Assembly: GCA_018268055.1 (NCBI GenBank)
Contig: JAFDXF010000004.1
Location: 30,595 to 94,594, forward strand
Direction of reading: 5' to 3'
DNA: 64,000 bases
Source: Bacteroidota bacterium
GTDB lineage: Bacteria > Bacteroidota > Bacteroidia > Chitinophagales > Chitinophagaceae
Positions within the stretch are counted from its first letter, which is position 1, and each line of letters starts with the position of its first letter. This document shows, piece after piece, positions 17,613 through 25,762 of this stretch. A model generated the notes under the pieces. It did not search any database. It had not been told where the DNA came from and saw nothing but the letters and a program-made list of their open reading frames with translations. A program made the translations under genes and the position numbers.

Positions 17613-18470
17613 CTATATTATTACAGCTTTCAAACTCAAATCCAAACTCTTTGCCTGATGAATCAACGCTCCCACGCTTATATAATCCACTCCGGCGCTT
17701 GCATAGGATTGAATATTTTCTAAATTAATGCCGCCGCTTGCTTCAGTTTCAAAAACATTATCAATTAACGCTACTGCTTCTTTTATTTGTTCCGGCGAGA
17801 AGTTATCCAGCATTACACGAAATACTTTTCCTTTCCCTATTGCTAAAACCTTTTTTACGTCTTCAATATTTCTGGTTTCTACTTCAATCTTCAACCCTGG
17901 TTTTTGAGCAACAACATATCGATATGCCTTTTCAATTGCTTTCTCTATGCCACCGCAGTAATCAATATGATTGTCTTTAAGCATAATCATATCAAACAGT
18001 CCGAAACGATGATTCACTCCACCACCGATTTTTACTGCTTCTTTCTCTAATAAACGAAAGTTGGGTGTTGTCTTGCGAGTATCAAGCAACTTGGTTTTAA
18101 ACCCTTTTAAAAGATCAGTGTATTGTTTCGTTAGTGTGGCTATTCCGCTCATTCGCTGCATACAATTCAGCACTAATCGTTCACACTGTAAAATAGTGTG
18201 TACTGAAGCTTCTACTTCAAAAGCCCTCTCTCCATACTTCATTTCATCGCCATCATTTTTAAATTTTGTAAAAAAAGCAGTTGGCTCTTTATATGCAAAT
18301 ATTTTTTGCGCCACCTCTACTCCGGCCAATATGCCATCTTGCTTAATCTTTAAAACGGCTTTCCCTTTTGCAGTAGGTTCAATACACGACAATGTGGAAT
18401 GATCGCCATCACCAATATCTTCTTTCAATGCTTCATCTATCAAATGATGTAATTGTTCTTCAAAGTTCAT
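17613..18470 (-). CDS. nadC: Nicotinate-nucleotide pyrophosphorylase (carboxylating)
   Basis: A 285-residue quinolinate phosphoribosyltransferase, which makes nicotinate mononucleotide from quinolinate and PRPP in de novo NAD synthesis. Visible: N-terminal E-D-I-G-D-G-D-H-S-T (dimer/phosphate-binding region), R-L-V-L-N-C-M-Q-R-M-S-G-I-A-T at about 98-112, D-T-R-K-T-T-P near 130 (substrate Arg/Lys), H-R-F-G-L-F-D-M-I-M-L-K-D-N-H near 155, and E-V-E-T-R-N and S-G-G-I-N strands of the barrel. Length is normal. It is followed closely by the SUI1-like gene (3-bp gap) and preceded by a terminator after the DUF4783 gene, so nadC is likely the first gene of its transcript. Confidence 0.95.
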   Translation of the reverse strand: MNFEEQLHHLIDEALKEDIGDGDHSTLSCIEPTAKGKAVLKIKQDGILAGVEVAQKIFAYKEPTAFFTKFKNDGDEMKYGERAFEVEASVHTILQCERLVLNCMQRMSGIATLTKQYTDLLKGFKTKLLDTRKTTPNFRLLEKEAVKIGGGVNHRFGLFDMIMLKDNHIDYCGGIEKAIEKAYRYVVAQKPGLKIEVETRNIEDVKKVLAIGKGKVFRVMLDNFSPEQIKEAVALIDNVFETEASGGINLENIQSYASAGVDYISVGALIHQAKSLDLSLKAVII

Positions 18471-18483
18471 AGTTACAAAAATA

Positions 18484-18516
18484 GTGAAGCCCCGCCTTAA
18501 ACTGGCAGGGCTTCAC
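18484..18516 (-). terminator. Intrinsic terminator downstream of the DUF4783 gene
   Basis: Perfect nine-base arms GTGAAGCCC (18484-18492) and GGGCTTCAC (18508-18516) are extended by GCC/GGC past one mismatch. On the minus strand it is followed by TATTTTTG. It lies between the DUF4783 stop and the nadC start. Confidence 0.8.
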
Positions 18517-18535
18517 AGATAACGATATTTTAATA

Positions 18536-18937
18536 TTACTCAACCACCTGAAAACGTATTTCTTTTACAACTTCTTTATTACCTTTTACTTTCATAAATA
18601 CGTTTGTACGATAGTTGCCATTAGCTGTTTGCAATGTACCTACACAATAGTGTCCGGAAGGAGCATTTCCTTGGTGCTTCAATTCAAAATCCTTTACACT
18701 ATTATTCTGAAAGAAATCTTTAATAATTTGTTCAGCTTGTGCTTTGCTGTAACTATCACCTTGTCCGGGCAATGTCAGTTGCACATAATCATCAAAATAC
18801 TTAGCCAAGTCAGAAGAGCTGCCGGATTTTATGGCACTGACTACTTTATCTATTTCACTATTCTGTGCATTTGCCTTAGTGAACGAAGTCAACATAAGAG
18901 CAAAAGCAATTGAAAGAATGGCGGTAAATTTTTTCAT
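18536..18937 (-). CDS. DUF4783 secreted protein
   Basis: A 133-residue protein with a Sec signal peptide (K2-K3, hydrophobic 5-18, cleavage near A-N-A-Q at 22-25). The mature part has an NTF2-like look: an alpha helix (I-D-K-V-V-S-A-I-K-S-G), S-S-D-L-A-K-Y-F-D-D-Y-V, then S-K-A-Q-A-E-Q-I-I-K-D-F-F and antiparallel strands ending K-E-V-V-K-E-I-R-F-Q-V. This matches what I know of DUF4783, a Bacteroidota periplasmic family often next to nadC. Function is unknown. A strong terminator follows, so expression is separate from nadC. Confidence 0.8.
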   Translation of the reverse strand: MKKFTAILSIAFALMLTSFTKANAQNSEIDKVVSAIKSGSSSDLAKYFDDYVQLTLPGQGDSYSKAQAEQIIKDFFQNNSVKDFELKHQGNAPSGHYCVGTLQTANGNYRTNVFMKVKGNKEVVKEIRFQVVE

Positions 18938-19145
18938 TTTTGTTTTTATTTTTCAATAGTTTATTATTCTAAAAGCGTGCCAGATTTTTTTCCTCATTTT
19001 ATCATTCGCTAAAATACTACAAATCAATATGTTTTCTTTTGTTCTATACCGGAAAAACTCAATTTCAACGTAATTTTACAAAACAGGATAAGTCAATTCC
19101 GCAAAAAACAAAGTTATTTAATATAAATTTTAATTTCTTCAACTA

Positions 19146-20693
19146 ATGCCTCAAAAAAAAGTAATTCTAATCATAATGGACGGATGGGGACTTGGAAAAG
19201 TTGCCTCTGCAGATGCTATTCAACATGCAAATGTTCTTTTTACTAAATCATTATATACGAAATACCCAAACACAACTTTAGTCACATGTGGCGAAGCAGT
19301 AGGCCTCCCAGATGGGCAAATGGGTAATTCAGAAGTTGGCCACCTAAATCTTGGCGCAGGCAGAATCGTATATCAAGAGCTGCAACGCATTAACGTAGCT
19401 GTTCGTGACGGCTCATTTCAGAAAAATGAAATCTTATTAAATAGTATTCGCTTCGCAAAAAACAATCATAAGCCGCTACACTTGATAGGATTAGTAAGTA
19501 ATGGCGGCGTTCATTCGCACATCAATCATTTGAAAGCATTGATTGACGTTTGCAAAGCCGAAGGATTAAGAGAAGTTTTTATTCACGCATTTACAGATGG
19601 TCGTGATTGTGATCCTAAAAGTGGATTAGGATTTATTAAAGACTTACAAGAGCATTTGAATCATTCAGTAGGAAAAATTGCAACCATAAGTGGAAGATAT
19701 TATGCAATGGATAGAGATAAACGCTGGGAAAGAGTGAAACTGGCTTATAATGCTTTAGTAAATGGAGAAGGTGATAAAGCAAATAATGCAATAGCCGCAG
19801 TAGAAAATTCATACTCAAAAAATATCACCGATGAATTTATCAAGCCATGTGTTATTGTAAATGAAGCACAACAACCATTAGCTACCATTCAGAATGGAGA
19901 TGTTGCTATCTGTTTCAACTTCCGTACAGATAGATGTCGCGAAATAACACAAGTTCTAACACAAACAGATTTTCCCGACTTTGGGATGCAGAAGTTAAAT
20001 CTTCATTATACTACAATGACGGATTATGACCACACATTTAAAAACGTATCGGTCATTTTTGAAAACGACAATTTGAATAATACCATAGGAGAAATAATAG
20101 AACAGACCGGCTTAAAACAAATTCGTGCGGCAGAAACAGAAAAATATCCACACGTTACATTTTTTTTCAGCGGTGGAAGAGAAAAAGAATTTTCCGGCGA
20201 AAAAAGAATTTTAGTCCCATCTCCCAAAGTAGCTACCTATGATTTGAAACCGGAAATGAGTGCGTATGAATTAACAGATGCAATACTTCCTGAAATTTTA
20301 AATCAAAGTTTTGATTTCGGTTGTATCAATTTTGCCAATACGGACATGGTAGGCCATACCGGTGTATTTTCGGCAGCTATCAAAGCAGCCGAAACAGTAG
20401 ATAAATGTGTAGAGAAATTAGTTACCGCCGCATTGAAGAATGGCTATACTGTTTTCTTAACCGCCGACCACGGCAATTCAGACTATATGATCAATGAAGA
20501 TGGAACGCCCAACACCGCCCACACTTTAAATCTTGTTCCCCTTTTTGTAATTGACGATTCATTAAAAATCAGTTTAAAATCTGGAAAATTAGGCGATATT
20601 GCACCTACGATACTTAGTTTAATGGGCATAACTATACCCAAAGAAATGACAGGAGAAATCTTAATCACACCTAAAAACACAAAACCATTATGA
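19146..20693 (+). CDS. gpmI: 2,3-bisphosphoglycerate-independent phosphoglycerate mutase
   Basis: A 515-residue alkaline-phosphatase-superfamily enzyme that interconverts 3- and 2-phosphoglycerate in glycolysis. Seen: I-I-M-D-G-W-G at 9-15 with metal ligand Asp12; the phosphorylated serine in Q-M-G-N-S-E-V-G-H at Ser62; the insertion domain with H-S-H-I-N-H near 122; D-G-R-D-C-D-P near 150; G-R-Y-Y-A-M-D-R-D-K-R-W near 185; F-N-F-R-T-D-R near 258; and the C-terminal metal site with N-T-D-M-V-G-H-T-G and T-A-D-H-G-N. The start is unambiguous. The last codons overlap the next gene by four bases. Confidence 0.96.
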   Translation: MPQKKVILIIMDGWGLGKVASADAIQHANVLFTKSLYTKYPNTTLVTCGEAVGLPDGQMGNSEVGHLNLGAGRIVYQELQRINVAVRDGSFQKNEILLNSIRFAKNNHKPLHLIGLVSNGGVHSHINHLKALIDVCKAEGLREVFIHAFTDGRDCDPKSGLGFIKDLQEHLNHSVGKIATISGRYYAMDRDKRWERVKLAYNALVNGEGDKANNAIAAVENSYSKNITDEFIKPCVIVNEAQQPLATIQNGDVAICFNFRTDRCREITQVLTQTDFPDFGMQKLNLHYTTMTDYDHTFKNVSVIFENDNLNNTIGEIIEQTGLKQIRAAETEKYPHVTFFFSGGREKEFSGEKRILVPSPKVATYDLKPEMSAYELTDAILPEILNQSFDFGCINFANTDMVGHTGVFSAAIKAAETVDKCVEKLVTAALKNGYTVFLTADHGNSDYMINEDGTPNTAHTLNLVPLFVIDDSLKISLKSGKLGDIAPTILSLMGITIPKEMTGEILITPKNTKPL

Positions 20694-21187
20694 AAAAATT
20701 TTTTAAATACTTAGGCGTTGCACTTATCGTACTACTCATTGCAATTCAATTCTTTCATCCAAAAAAGAATATTACTGAAGGCCCTCAACAAAATTTTATC
20801 GGTAATGCATATCCCGTATCAGATGACGTGAAATCTATTATGGCTAAAGCCTGTAATGATTGTCATAGCAACAATACCCGTTATCCTTGGTATGCAAAAA
20901 TTCAGCCTGTACATTGGTTTTTAAACAAACATATTATAGAAGGCAAGGAAGAAATCAATTTCGATGAGTTTGCAAATAAATCACTCCGCTATCAATTTCA
21001 TAAAATGGATGAAGTAATAAAGCAGGTAAAAGAGGGGGAAATGCCGCTAAACTCGTACACATGGATTCATAAAGATGCAAAACTCACTGACGAAGAGAAA
21101 AATAAGCTGATAAATTGGGCAGAATCTATTCAAGACACATTGAAAGCACATTACCCCATGGATAGTTTGGTGAGACCTAAGAAATAA
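20690..21187 (+). CDS. Haem-binding domain protein (single CxxCH)
   Basis: A 165-residue exported protein with an N-terminal membrane anchor (hydrophobic 8-21) and a single C-N-D-C-H motif at Cys55, Cys58 and His59, in the context A-C-N-D-C-H-S-N-N-T-R-Y-P-W-Y, the signature of the Bacteroidota haem-binding domain family (cytochrome P460/c-like). His87-area residues and Met103 are possible distal ligands. It may be a small c-type cytochrome in the periplasm. The start overlaps the gpmI stop (ATGA), so the two are translationally coupled, an odd pairing for a glycolytic enzyme. The family name is from memory of the motif context. Confidence 0.82.
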   Translation: MKKFFKYLGVALIVLLIAIQFFHPKKNITEGPQQNFIGNAYPVSDDVKSIMAKACNDCHSNNTRYPWYAKIQPVHWFLNKHIIEGKEEINFDEFANKSLRYQFHKMDEVIKQVKEGEMPLNSYTWIHKDAKLTDEEKNKLINWAESIQDTLKAHYPMDSLVRPKK

Positions 21188-21200
21188 TACACTTTTCGTT

Positions 21201-21208
21201 TATATTTG
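21201..21208 (+). promoter_or_regulatory. Candidate -7 box before the first small paralog
   Basis: TATATTTG lies 11 bases before the ATG at 21219. The same octamer stands 19 bases before the related gene at 25102, which makes shared promoter use plausible. No TTG at the usual spacing. Confidence 0.45.
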
Positions 21209-21218
21209 TGTATAATAA

Positions 21219-21740
21219 ATGAGCCTTCCTCGGAAAAAAATATTATCAGTGCTTTTGGCTGGTGCATTCATTGCACCATTGCTATATGTAATTTTTTTAC
21301 AAACTAAGCAAATAATTATCCGACACGAAATGAAGGAACGTTTGGAAGAACAAATGCTTCATCAAGTCACCGTTCAAAAACAAGATATTCACTGGACCGA
21401 AAAAGGAAAAGAGTTGCGTATTGACGGGCGTATGTTTGATGCAGAAGAAGTGGAATATCATTCCGATGGCAGTATTACCGTTACCGGATTGTATGATGAA
21501 GAAGAAACCGATTTGTTGCACCAATTAAACAAAACTTGTCAGCAACAAAACACAACAGAGAATCAGCAAATGGCTCATTATTTATCATTCCTTTTGGCGA
21601 TGCCGGAACAGCCATTAAATTTTGACTTAAGTTTTTTATCAAATAGTAGCCGTAGCAATGCATTTAATGAAATGTCATTGCCTTCAAAACATCTGAAAAT
21701 ACCAGCACCTCCTCCCAAATTATCTATAGGTAATATTTAA
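21219..21740 (+). CDS. Small membrane-anchored protein, member 1 of a three-gene family
   Basis: A 173-residue protein of no family I can name. One N-terminal membrane helix (about 8-28) is followed by the string M-K-E-R-L-E-E-Q-M-L-H at about 38-48, then a short beta domain W-T-E-K-G-K-E-L-R-I-D-G-R-M-F-D and D-G-S-I-T-V-T-G-L-Y-D-E-E-E-T, a Gln/Asn-rich stretch, and a tail with P-A-P-P-P-K. The same anchor-helix-strand order is repeated in the proteins at 25102 (clear similarity: M-K-E-R-L-E, I-D-G-x-x-F-D, I-T-x-T-G-L-x-D-x-E-E-T) and 22196 (weaker). The M-K-E-R-L-E start sits at the outer face of the membrane. Role unknown; the position beside TonB receptors suggests a link to iron/haem uptake. 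Confidence 0.6.
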   Translation: MSLPRKKILSVLLAGAFIAPLLYVIFLQTKQIIIRHEMKERLEEQMLHQVTVQKQDIHWTEKGKELRIDGRMFDAEEVEYHSDGSITVTGLYDEEETDLLHQLNKTCQQQNTTENQQMAHYLSFLLAMPEQPLNFDLSFLSNSSRSNAFNEMSLPSKHLKIPAPPPKLSIGNI

Positions 21741-22195
21741 ATTTTAATGAGGCTCTAAATTGAATCGTTTGTGCAAAACGATTCAATAGATAGTGTCTGT
21801 TATTTTGACCAATCAATTTCTTTAATGGCTTGAGGAGTATTTTACTTCTAAGCAACTTGTGTAGTAGTATCTGATGGCAGATTACTGCACAGAAAATGGT
21901 ATTAAGCCCGACATAATTGACATGCACACTGTGTAACTGTCAATGATGAATATTGCTGAATTTGATACAGCGATTATACATCATTCAGAATACGTGTACT
22001 GTTTTTTAATGCGGAAGAAGATATATGTCTATAATCAATTACAGACATATTGTGCTTATTAATGCCTCATAAACATGTAGTTCTTTTGTTTTCTTATAGT
22101 AGGTTGACACCTCGGGTGGGGGCGCAAGCCCTCACCCTCTTTATATATTAAGTGAATTTGAAATTATTGATGAGCTAATTTTTTGCTTTTTTATT
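21741..22195. other. 455-bp non-coding gap with several hairpins
   Basis: No gene is supported here. It contains a 12-bp perfect stem at 21759-21787 (ATTGAATCGTTT/AAACGATTCAAT, loop GTGCA), an 8-bp stem at 22023-22050 (ATATGTCT/AGACATAT) and a GC-rich ten-pair hairpin at 22114-22137 closed by a GCAA (GNRA-type) tetraloop, with one G-T pair and T-rich sequence after it. The first may terminate the gene ending at 21740; the last stands 58 bases upstream of the start at 22196 and could be a terminator or a leader structure. Confidence 0.5.
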
Positions 22196-22711
22196 TTGAA
22201 CCCGATTATTAAAAACATATTGACCTGTTTTTTGATTATGCTTACGGCTATTCCGATAAGTAGCCCTTTTTTAATCCTTATCAAGAAGCATAATCTAAAA
22301 CAATCAATAGATGTTCGTCTTAAAAATCAGCCTGTTCAGACAATGACTGTTTCATCGGAAAACTTTAACCTTTCCGAGAACAACACAAAAGAAATTGTTC
22401 TGGATGGTTTAGTTTACAACATCCTAAATATTGAGAGCATTGCAGAGAATACTTTTACGCTTTCAATTGTATATGATCAGGGTGAAACACCATTAACGCA
22501 AAAAGCTTTAGAAAATTCACCAAGTGAAAACAATGGCAGTGAAGATGAAACTGCTCAACAAAATCAATTTCAATTAACACTCCCCGCATCAACGTGCAAT
22601 TTAAATAGCGGCTTAACCATACTTGTCAGAAAGTCGCTTATGTTCAACGAAAACTTGCCGGCGTTCAGAATTAAAAACATTCCGACACCACCTCCTCAAA
22701 GCATCGCTTAA
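22196..22711 (+). CDS. Small membrane-anchored protein, member 2 of the family (TTG start)
   Basis: A 171-residue protein starting at a TTG (MNPIIKN). The N-terminus has one membrane helix at about 9-30, then a short basic H-N-L-K-Q-S, a beta domain with E-I-V-L-D-G-L-V-Y-N-I and T-F-T-L-S-I-V-Y-D-Q-G-E-T, an acidic Asn/Glu stretch, and a C-terminus ending T-P-P-P-Q-S. The order of elements and the spacing of I-V-L-D-G and the x-G-E-T turn mirror the paralogs at 21219 and 25102, though residue identity is low. It lies 51 bases upstream of a TonB-dependent receptor and is probably cotranscribed with it. The start codon is uncertain. Confidence 0.55.
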   Translation: MNPIIKNILTCFLIMLTAIPISSPFLILIKKHNLKQSIDVRLKNQPVQTMTVSSENFNLSENNTKEIVLDGLVYNILNIESIAENTFTLSIVYDQGETPLTQKALENSPSENNGSEDETAQQNQFQLTLPASTCNLNSGLTILVRKSLMFNENLPAFRIKNIPTPPPQSIA

Positions 22712-22762
22712 ACCTTAGCAGCTTTCATTTTTTTTATTTACTTATTTATAAAAACAAATTTT

Positions 22763-24985
22763 ATGAAAAAGGCAATTATGCTTTTAGCACTTTTATATTC
22801 GTATTCATTTATTTACGCACAAAAAGATACTTTAGAAGAAAAAACACTTGATGAAGCCGTCGTTTACTCCAATAAGTTTACAGAGAAAAGGAAATTTATA
22901 GTACAAAATATTGATATAGTTTCCTCACGTACTATTGCCAAATATAATAGTCAAAACACCGGCGACCTCTTAATTAATACAGGTAAAGTATTTGTACAAA
23001 AAAGTCAACAAGGCGGAAGTAGTCCGGTTATTCGCGGGTTTGAAGCAAGCAGAGTCTTAATCGTTATTGATGGCATTCGTCATAACACTGCAATATTTCG
23101 TGCGGGCCATTTGCAAAACGTAATAACAATAGATCAAAATATGTTGGAGCAAATGGAAGTAATGTATGGCCCTTCTTCTACTTTGTATGGCAGTGATGCT
23201 TTAGGTGGAACCGTTTATCTACGTACAAAATCACCAAAACTTTCAACAACAGACAAGGCATTAGTTACCGGTTCGGCCTTTACAAGACTAAGTTCTGCAA
23301 ATAATGAGAAGACTGTTCATTATGATTTAAGTATTGGCAGTAAGAAGGTGGCGTGGTTATCTGCTTTTACTTTTAGCGATTTTGGAGATATGACAATGGG
23401 CAGTAAATATTTAGATAAGTATCCTACATTTGGCCGTCGCGATTCAGTTATTGAATTCTTTGGATTTAAAGATTCTGTTATCGCAAATAAAAATCCGCAA
23501 GTACAAAAATTTTCCGGCTATAAGCAATGGGATGTAATGCAAAAATTGCTGTTCCAACAAAATGATAAAATAGCACATACACTCAACTTTCAGTATTCCA
23601 ACACGAATGATGTTCCAAGGTACGACCGCTTCCAAGACACACGCAATTTCGGAGGATCAATAGGTACTACACTCCGTTGGGCTGAATGGTTTTATGGTCC
23701 TCAAAAAAGAATTTTGGGCGCTTATGAACTTGGAATAAAAAGCACAGGGCTATTTGATAATATCAGAGCCAATATAAACTATCAGGATTTGGAAGAGAGC
23801 CGTCAACAAAGAGAATATCTCCGCTACGATAGATTTGACAGCCGCCGTGAACATGTAAAAGTTTGGGGCTTTGTAATAGATGGTAAAAAAGATTTTAATA
23901 ATAATGAATTGACAGTGGGAATAGATGGTCAATTTAATGATGTAACATCTGTTGCCGATCGAACTAATTTAACAACGGGCAAGGTTACCAAATTAGACAC
24001 TAGATACCCCGATGGAAAAAACAAGATGAACTATTTTGGAATATATGCACAGCACTTGTTAAAGTCTAAAGATAGAAAGTTCATTTTGAACGATGGAATA
24101 CGTTTTCAAACAACATCATTACATTCAACTGTACTTGATAATTCGTTCTTCAATCTCCCTGTAACTAATTTTGAACAAAAGAATTTTGCGGTTACAGGAA
24201 ATTTAGGCGTAGTTTATAACCCTCAAGCAACAACCAGAGTAACATTAGGTCTTTCTTCGGGCTTCAGAACGCCCAATATCGATGATCTTGTGAAAGTTTT
24301 TGATTTCTCAGTTGCCAAAAGAGTATTTGTTCCAAATGCTGATATTAAACCGGAATACACATACAATATAGATTTAGGCGTTCGTCAGATGATAGCCGAT
24401 CGCGGATACTTCGAAGTGTCAGGCTTCTACACGCTCTTCAAAAACATAATCACGCCTGCGCCATTTACATTAAACGGACAGGATTCAATTATGTATAATG
24501 GTGTAAAAAGTGCTGTATTTGCAAATCAGAATATGGACAAAGCAAGAACTTATGGTTTTAATGTCAATGCAAAATATAATATCACCAATCAATGGTCATT
24601 ATTTAGCACCGCTACTTATACAAAAGGTAAAATCATCAGATACGATGGCAGTGAAATACCACAGGATCATATTCCTCCATTCTTTGGAAAAACAAGTCTG
24701 AATTATCAGCAACAAAAATTTGGATTAGAGCTGTATGGCATGTACAATGGTTGGAAGCGGATAAGCGATTATAATCCCGATGGAGAAGACAATCAGAAAT
24801 ATGCAACACCCGATGGTATGCCATCATGGTTTACTTTAAATTGGAGAGGAAATGTATCACTCGGCAAAACTGTTCAGGTTCAACTTGCTGTTGAAAATAT
24901 ATTTGATCGCAACTACCGATATTTTGCATCAGGATTTTCAGCTCCCGGACGAAATTTCATCATTGCATTAAGAACAAATTTTTAA
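22763..24985 (+). CDS. TonB-dependent receptor, haem/haemoprotein type
   Basis: A 740-residue outer-membrane receptor. Signal peptide 1-19 (ends A-Q); no carboxypeptidase-like domain, the plug begins directly at about 25 with T-L-D-E-A-V-V-Y-S-N-K-F and contains R-G-F-E-A-S-R-V-L-I-V-I-D-G-I-R and the Y-G-S-D-A-L-G-G-T-V-Y signature near 140. The barrel ends in N-F-I-I-A-L-R-T-N-F with C-terminal Phe. In known haem receptors a FRAP box and an NPNL box flank a ligand His; here G-F-R-T-P-N and P-N-A-D-I-K-P-E are the matching positions, so haem as ligand is suggested but not proven. It sits downstream of a small membrane protein and upstream of a second receptor; HmuTUV genes lie 3.3 kb further on. 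A strong terminator follows. Confidence 0.85.
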   Translation: MKKAIMLLALLYSYSFIYAQKDTLEEKTLDEAVVYSNKFTEKRKFIVQNIDIVSSRTIAKYNSQNTGDLLINTGKVFVQKSQQGGSSPVIRGFEASRVLIVIDGIRHNTAIFRAGHLQNVITIDQNMLEQMEVMYGPSSTLYGSDALGGTVYLRTKSPKLSTTDKALVTGSAFTRLSSANNEKTVHYDLSIGSKKVAWLSAFTFSDFGDMTMGSKYLDKYPTFGRRDSVIEFFGFKDSVIANKNPQVQKFSGYKQWDVMQKLLFQQNDKIAHTLNFQYSNTNDVPRYDRFQDTRNFGGSIGTTLRWAEWFYGPQKRILGAYELGIKSTGLFDNIRANINYQDLEESRQQREYLRYDRFDSRREHVKVWGFVIDGKKDFNNNELTVGIDGQFNDVTSVADRTNLTTGKVTKLDTRYPDGKNKMNYFGIYAQHLLKSKDRKFILNDGIRFQTTSLHSTVLDNSFFNLPVTNFEQKNFAVTGNLGVVYNPQATTRVTLGLSSGFRTPNIDDLVKVFDFSVAKRVFVPNADIKPEYTYNIDLGVRQMIADRGYFEVSGFYTLFKNIITPAPFTLNGQDSIMYNGVKSAVFANQNMDKARTYGFNVNAKYNITNQWSLFSTATYTKGKIIRYDGSEIPQDHIPPFFGKTSLNYQQQKFGLELYGMYNGWKRISDYNPDGEDNQKYATPDGMPSWFTLNWRGNVSLGKTVQVQLAVENIFDRNYRYFASGFSAPGRNFIIALRTNF

Positions 24986-25002
24986 ACCGCTCAAAACAAA
25001 TT

Positions 25003-25033
25003 AAAAAGCAGAGAAAATTTCTCTGCTTTTTTT
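25003..25033 (+). terminator. Intrinsic terminator after the first TonB-dependent receptor
   Basis: Arms GCAGAGAAA (25008-25016) and TTTCTCTGC (25018-25026) form a compact stem with a minimal loop, preceded by A5 and followed by T7. It is 18 bases beyond the receptor stop. Confidence 0.8.
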
Positions 25034-25075
25034 ATGGTCGGTATTGAATATACATTATGAGAAATGTTAATATCA

Positions 25076-25083
25076 TATATTTG
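25076..25083 (+). promoter_or_regulatory. Candidate -7 box before the third small paralog
   Basis: TATATTTG lies 19 bases before the ATG at 25102 and immediately after a terminator, so a new transcript should begin here. The -33 element is not clear. Confidence 0.5.
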
Positions 25084-25101
25084 CACGCTTATATCGTGTG
25101 A

Positions 25102-25605
25102 ATGACCTATAGAAGAAAGATAGCTGCCTTTGCATTATTATTACCTGTAATAACTCCATTACTAATTGCAGGTATATTTCAAGTTTTACAAAACCGAATT
25201 CAACACGAAATGAAGGAGCGTTTAGAAAAAGACATTCTTCATTCTACTACTTTAATCAAAAAAAATATTCGTTGGGCAAAAAATAAAAAAGAAGCCATCA
25301 TAGATGGAAAATATTTTGATGTAAAATCGTTTACAGACAACAAAGATGGCACAATCACACTTACCGGTTTATTTGATGATGAGGAAACTACATTGACTCA
25401 ACAATTACAACAAAATACACAACAACAAAATAATGAAGCTGCCAGATTGGTTGTGCAAGCACTTCAATTGAACATTGTATTTCATCAACAAGCATCTCAC
25501 AATAATTTTGATAATAATAAGCCCAAAGAATTATACTACAATTTTAACGAAAGCATACCTGCTGAAATTTTTACAGGATGTCTCACCCCTCCGCCTAAGG
25601 CATAA
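25102..25605 (+). CDS. Small membrane-anchored protein, member 3 of the family
   Basis: A 167-residue protein with an N-terminal membrane helix (about 7-25), then H-E-M-K-E-R-L-E-K-D-I-L-H at about 35-47, I-R-W-A-K-N-K-K-E-A-I-I-D-G-K-Y-F-D and D-G-T-I-T-L-T-G-L-F-D-D-E-E-T-T, a long Gln-rich run and a tail ending P-P-P-K-A. The similarity to the gene at 21219 is clear by eye across the first 100 residues, followed by less conserved Gln-rich linkers. There is a single Cys (C-L-T-P-P-P) in the tail. The gene is 157 bases upstream of the second receptor gene, separated by a structured leader. Function unknown; likely a helper or regulator of the receptor transport system. Confidence 0.6.
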   Translation: MTYRRKIAAFALLLPVITPLLIAGIFQVLQNRIQHEMKERLEKDILHSTTLIKKNIRWAKNKKEAIIDGKYFDVKSFTDNKDGTITLTGLFDDEETTLTQQLQQNTQQQNNEAARLVVQALQLNIVFHQQASHNNFDNNKPKELYYNFNESIPAEIFTGCLTPPPKA

Positions 25606-25640
25606 TCTTGTATCACTAGCAATGTTCCTTTAAATTTTAA

Positions 25641-25706
25641 ATTCTGTGCTCCTATCACAGTGTTTTACATTGTGTATGCTACTAGCATATACAGTTGACA
25701 CAGAAT
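25641..25706 (+). promoter_or_regulatory. Structured leader candidate upstream of the second receptor
   Basis: Outer arms ATTCTGTG (25641-25648) and CACAGAAT (25699-25706) are perfect inverted repeats. The left CTGTG can also pair with a nearer CACAG at 25656-25660, and a small TATGCT/AGCATA hairpin lies at 25675-25689, so two alternative folds exist. No known riboswitch class is recognised. Confidence 0.35.
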
Positions 25707-25762
25707 TATTACTCTTAAATTTTATATATAAAACAGCCATTTATCGGCTAAAAACAAAACTG

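Noticed and set aside
21724..21927. Minus-strand 67-codon ORF that might be a transposase remnant
   Set aside because: Its composition and length give no recognisable transposase motif, it overlaps the stop of the gene before it and includes the 21759-21787 hairpin; treated as non-coding.
21962..22050. Minus-strand ORF of 24 codons starting M-S-V-I-D-Y-R, considered as a peptide or RiPP precursor
   Set aside because: Too short to support, with no maturation enzyme gene and no conserved leader features.
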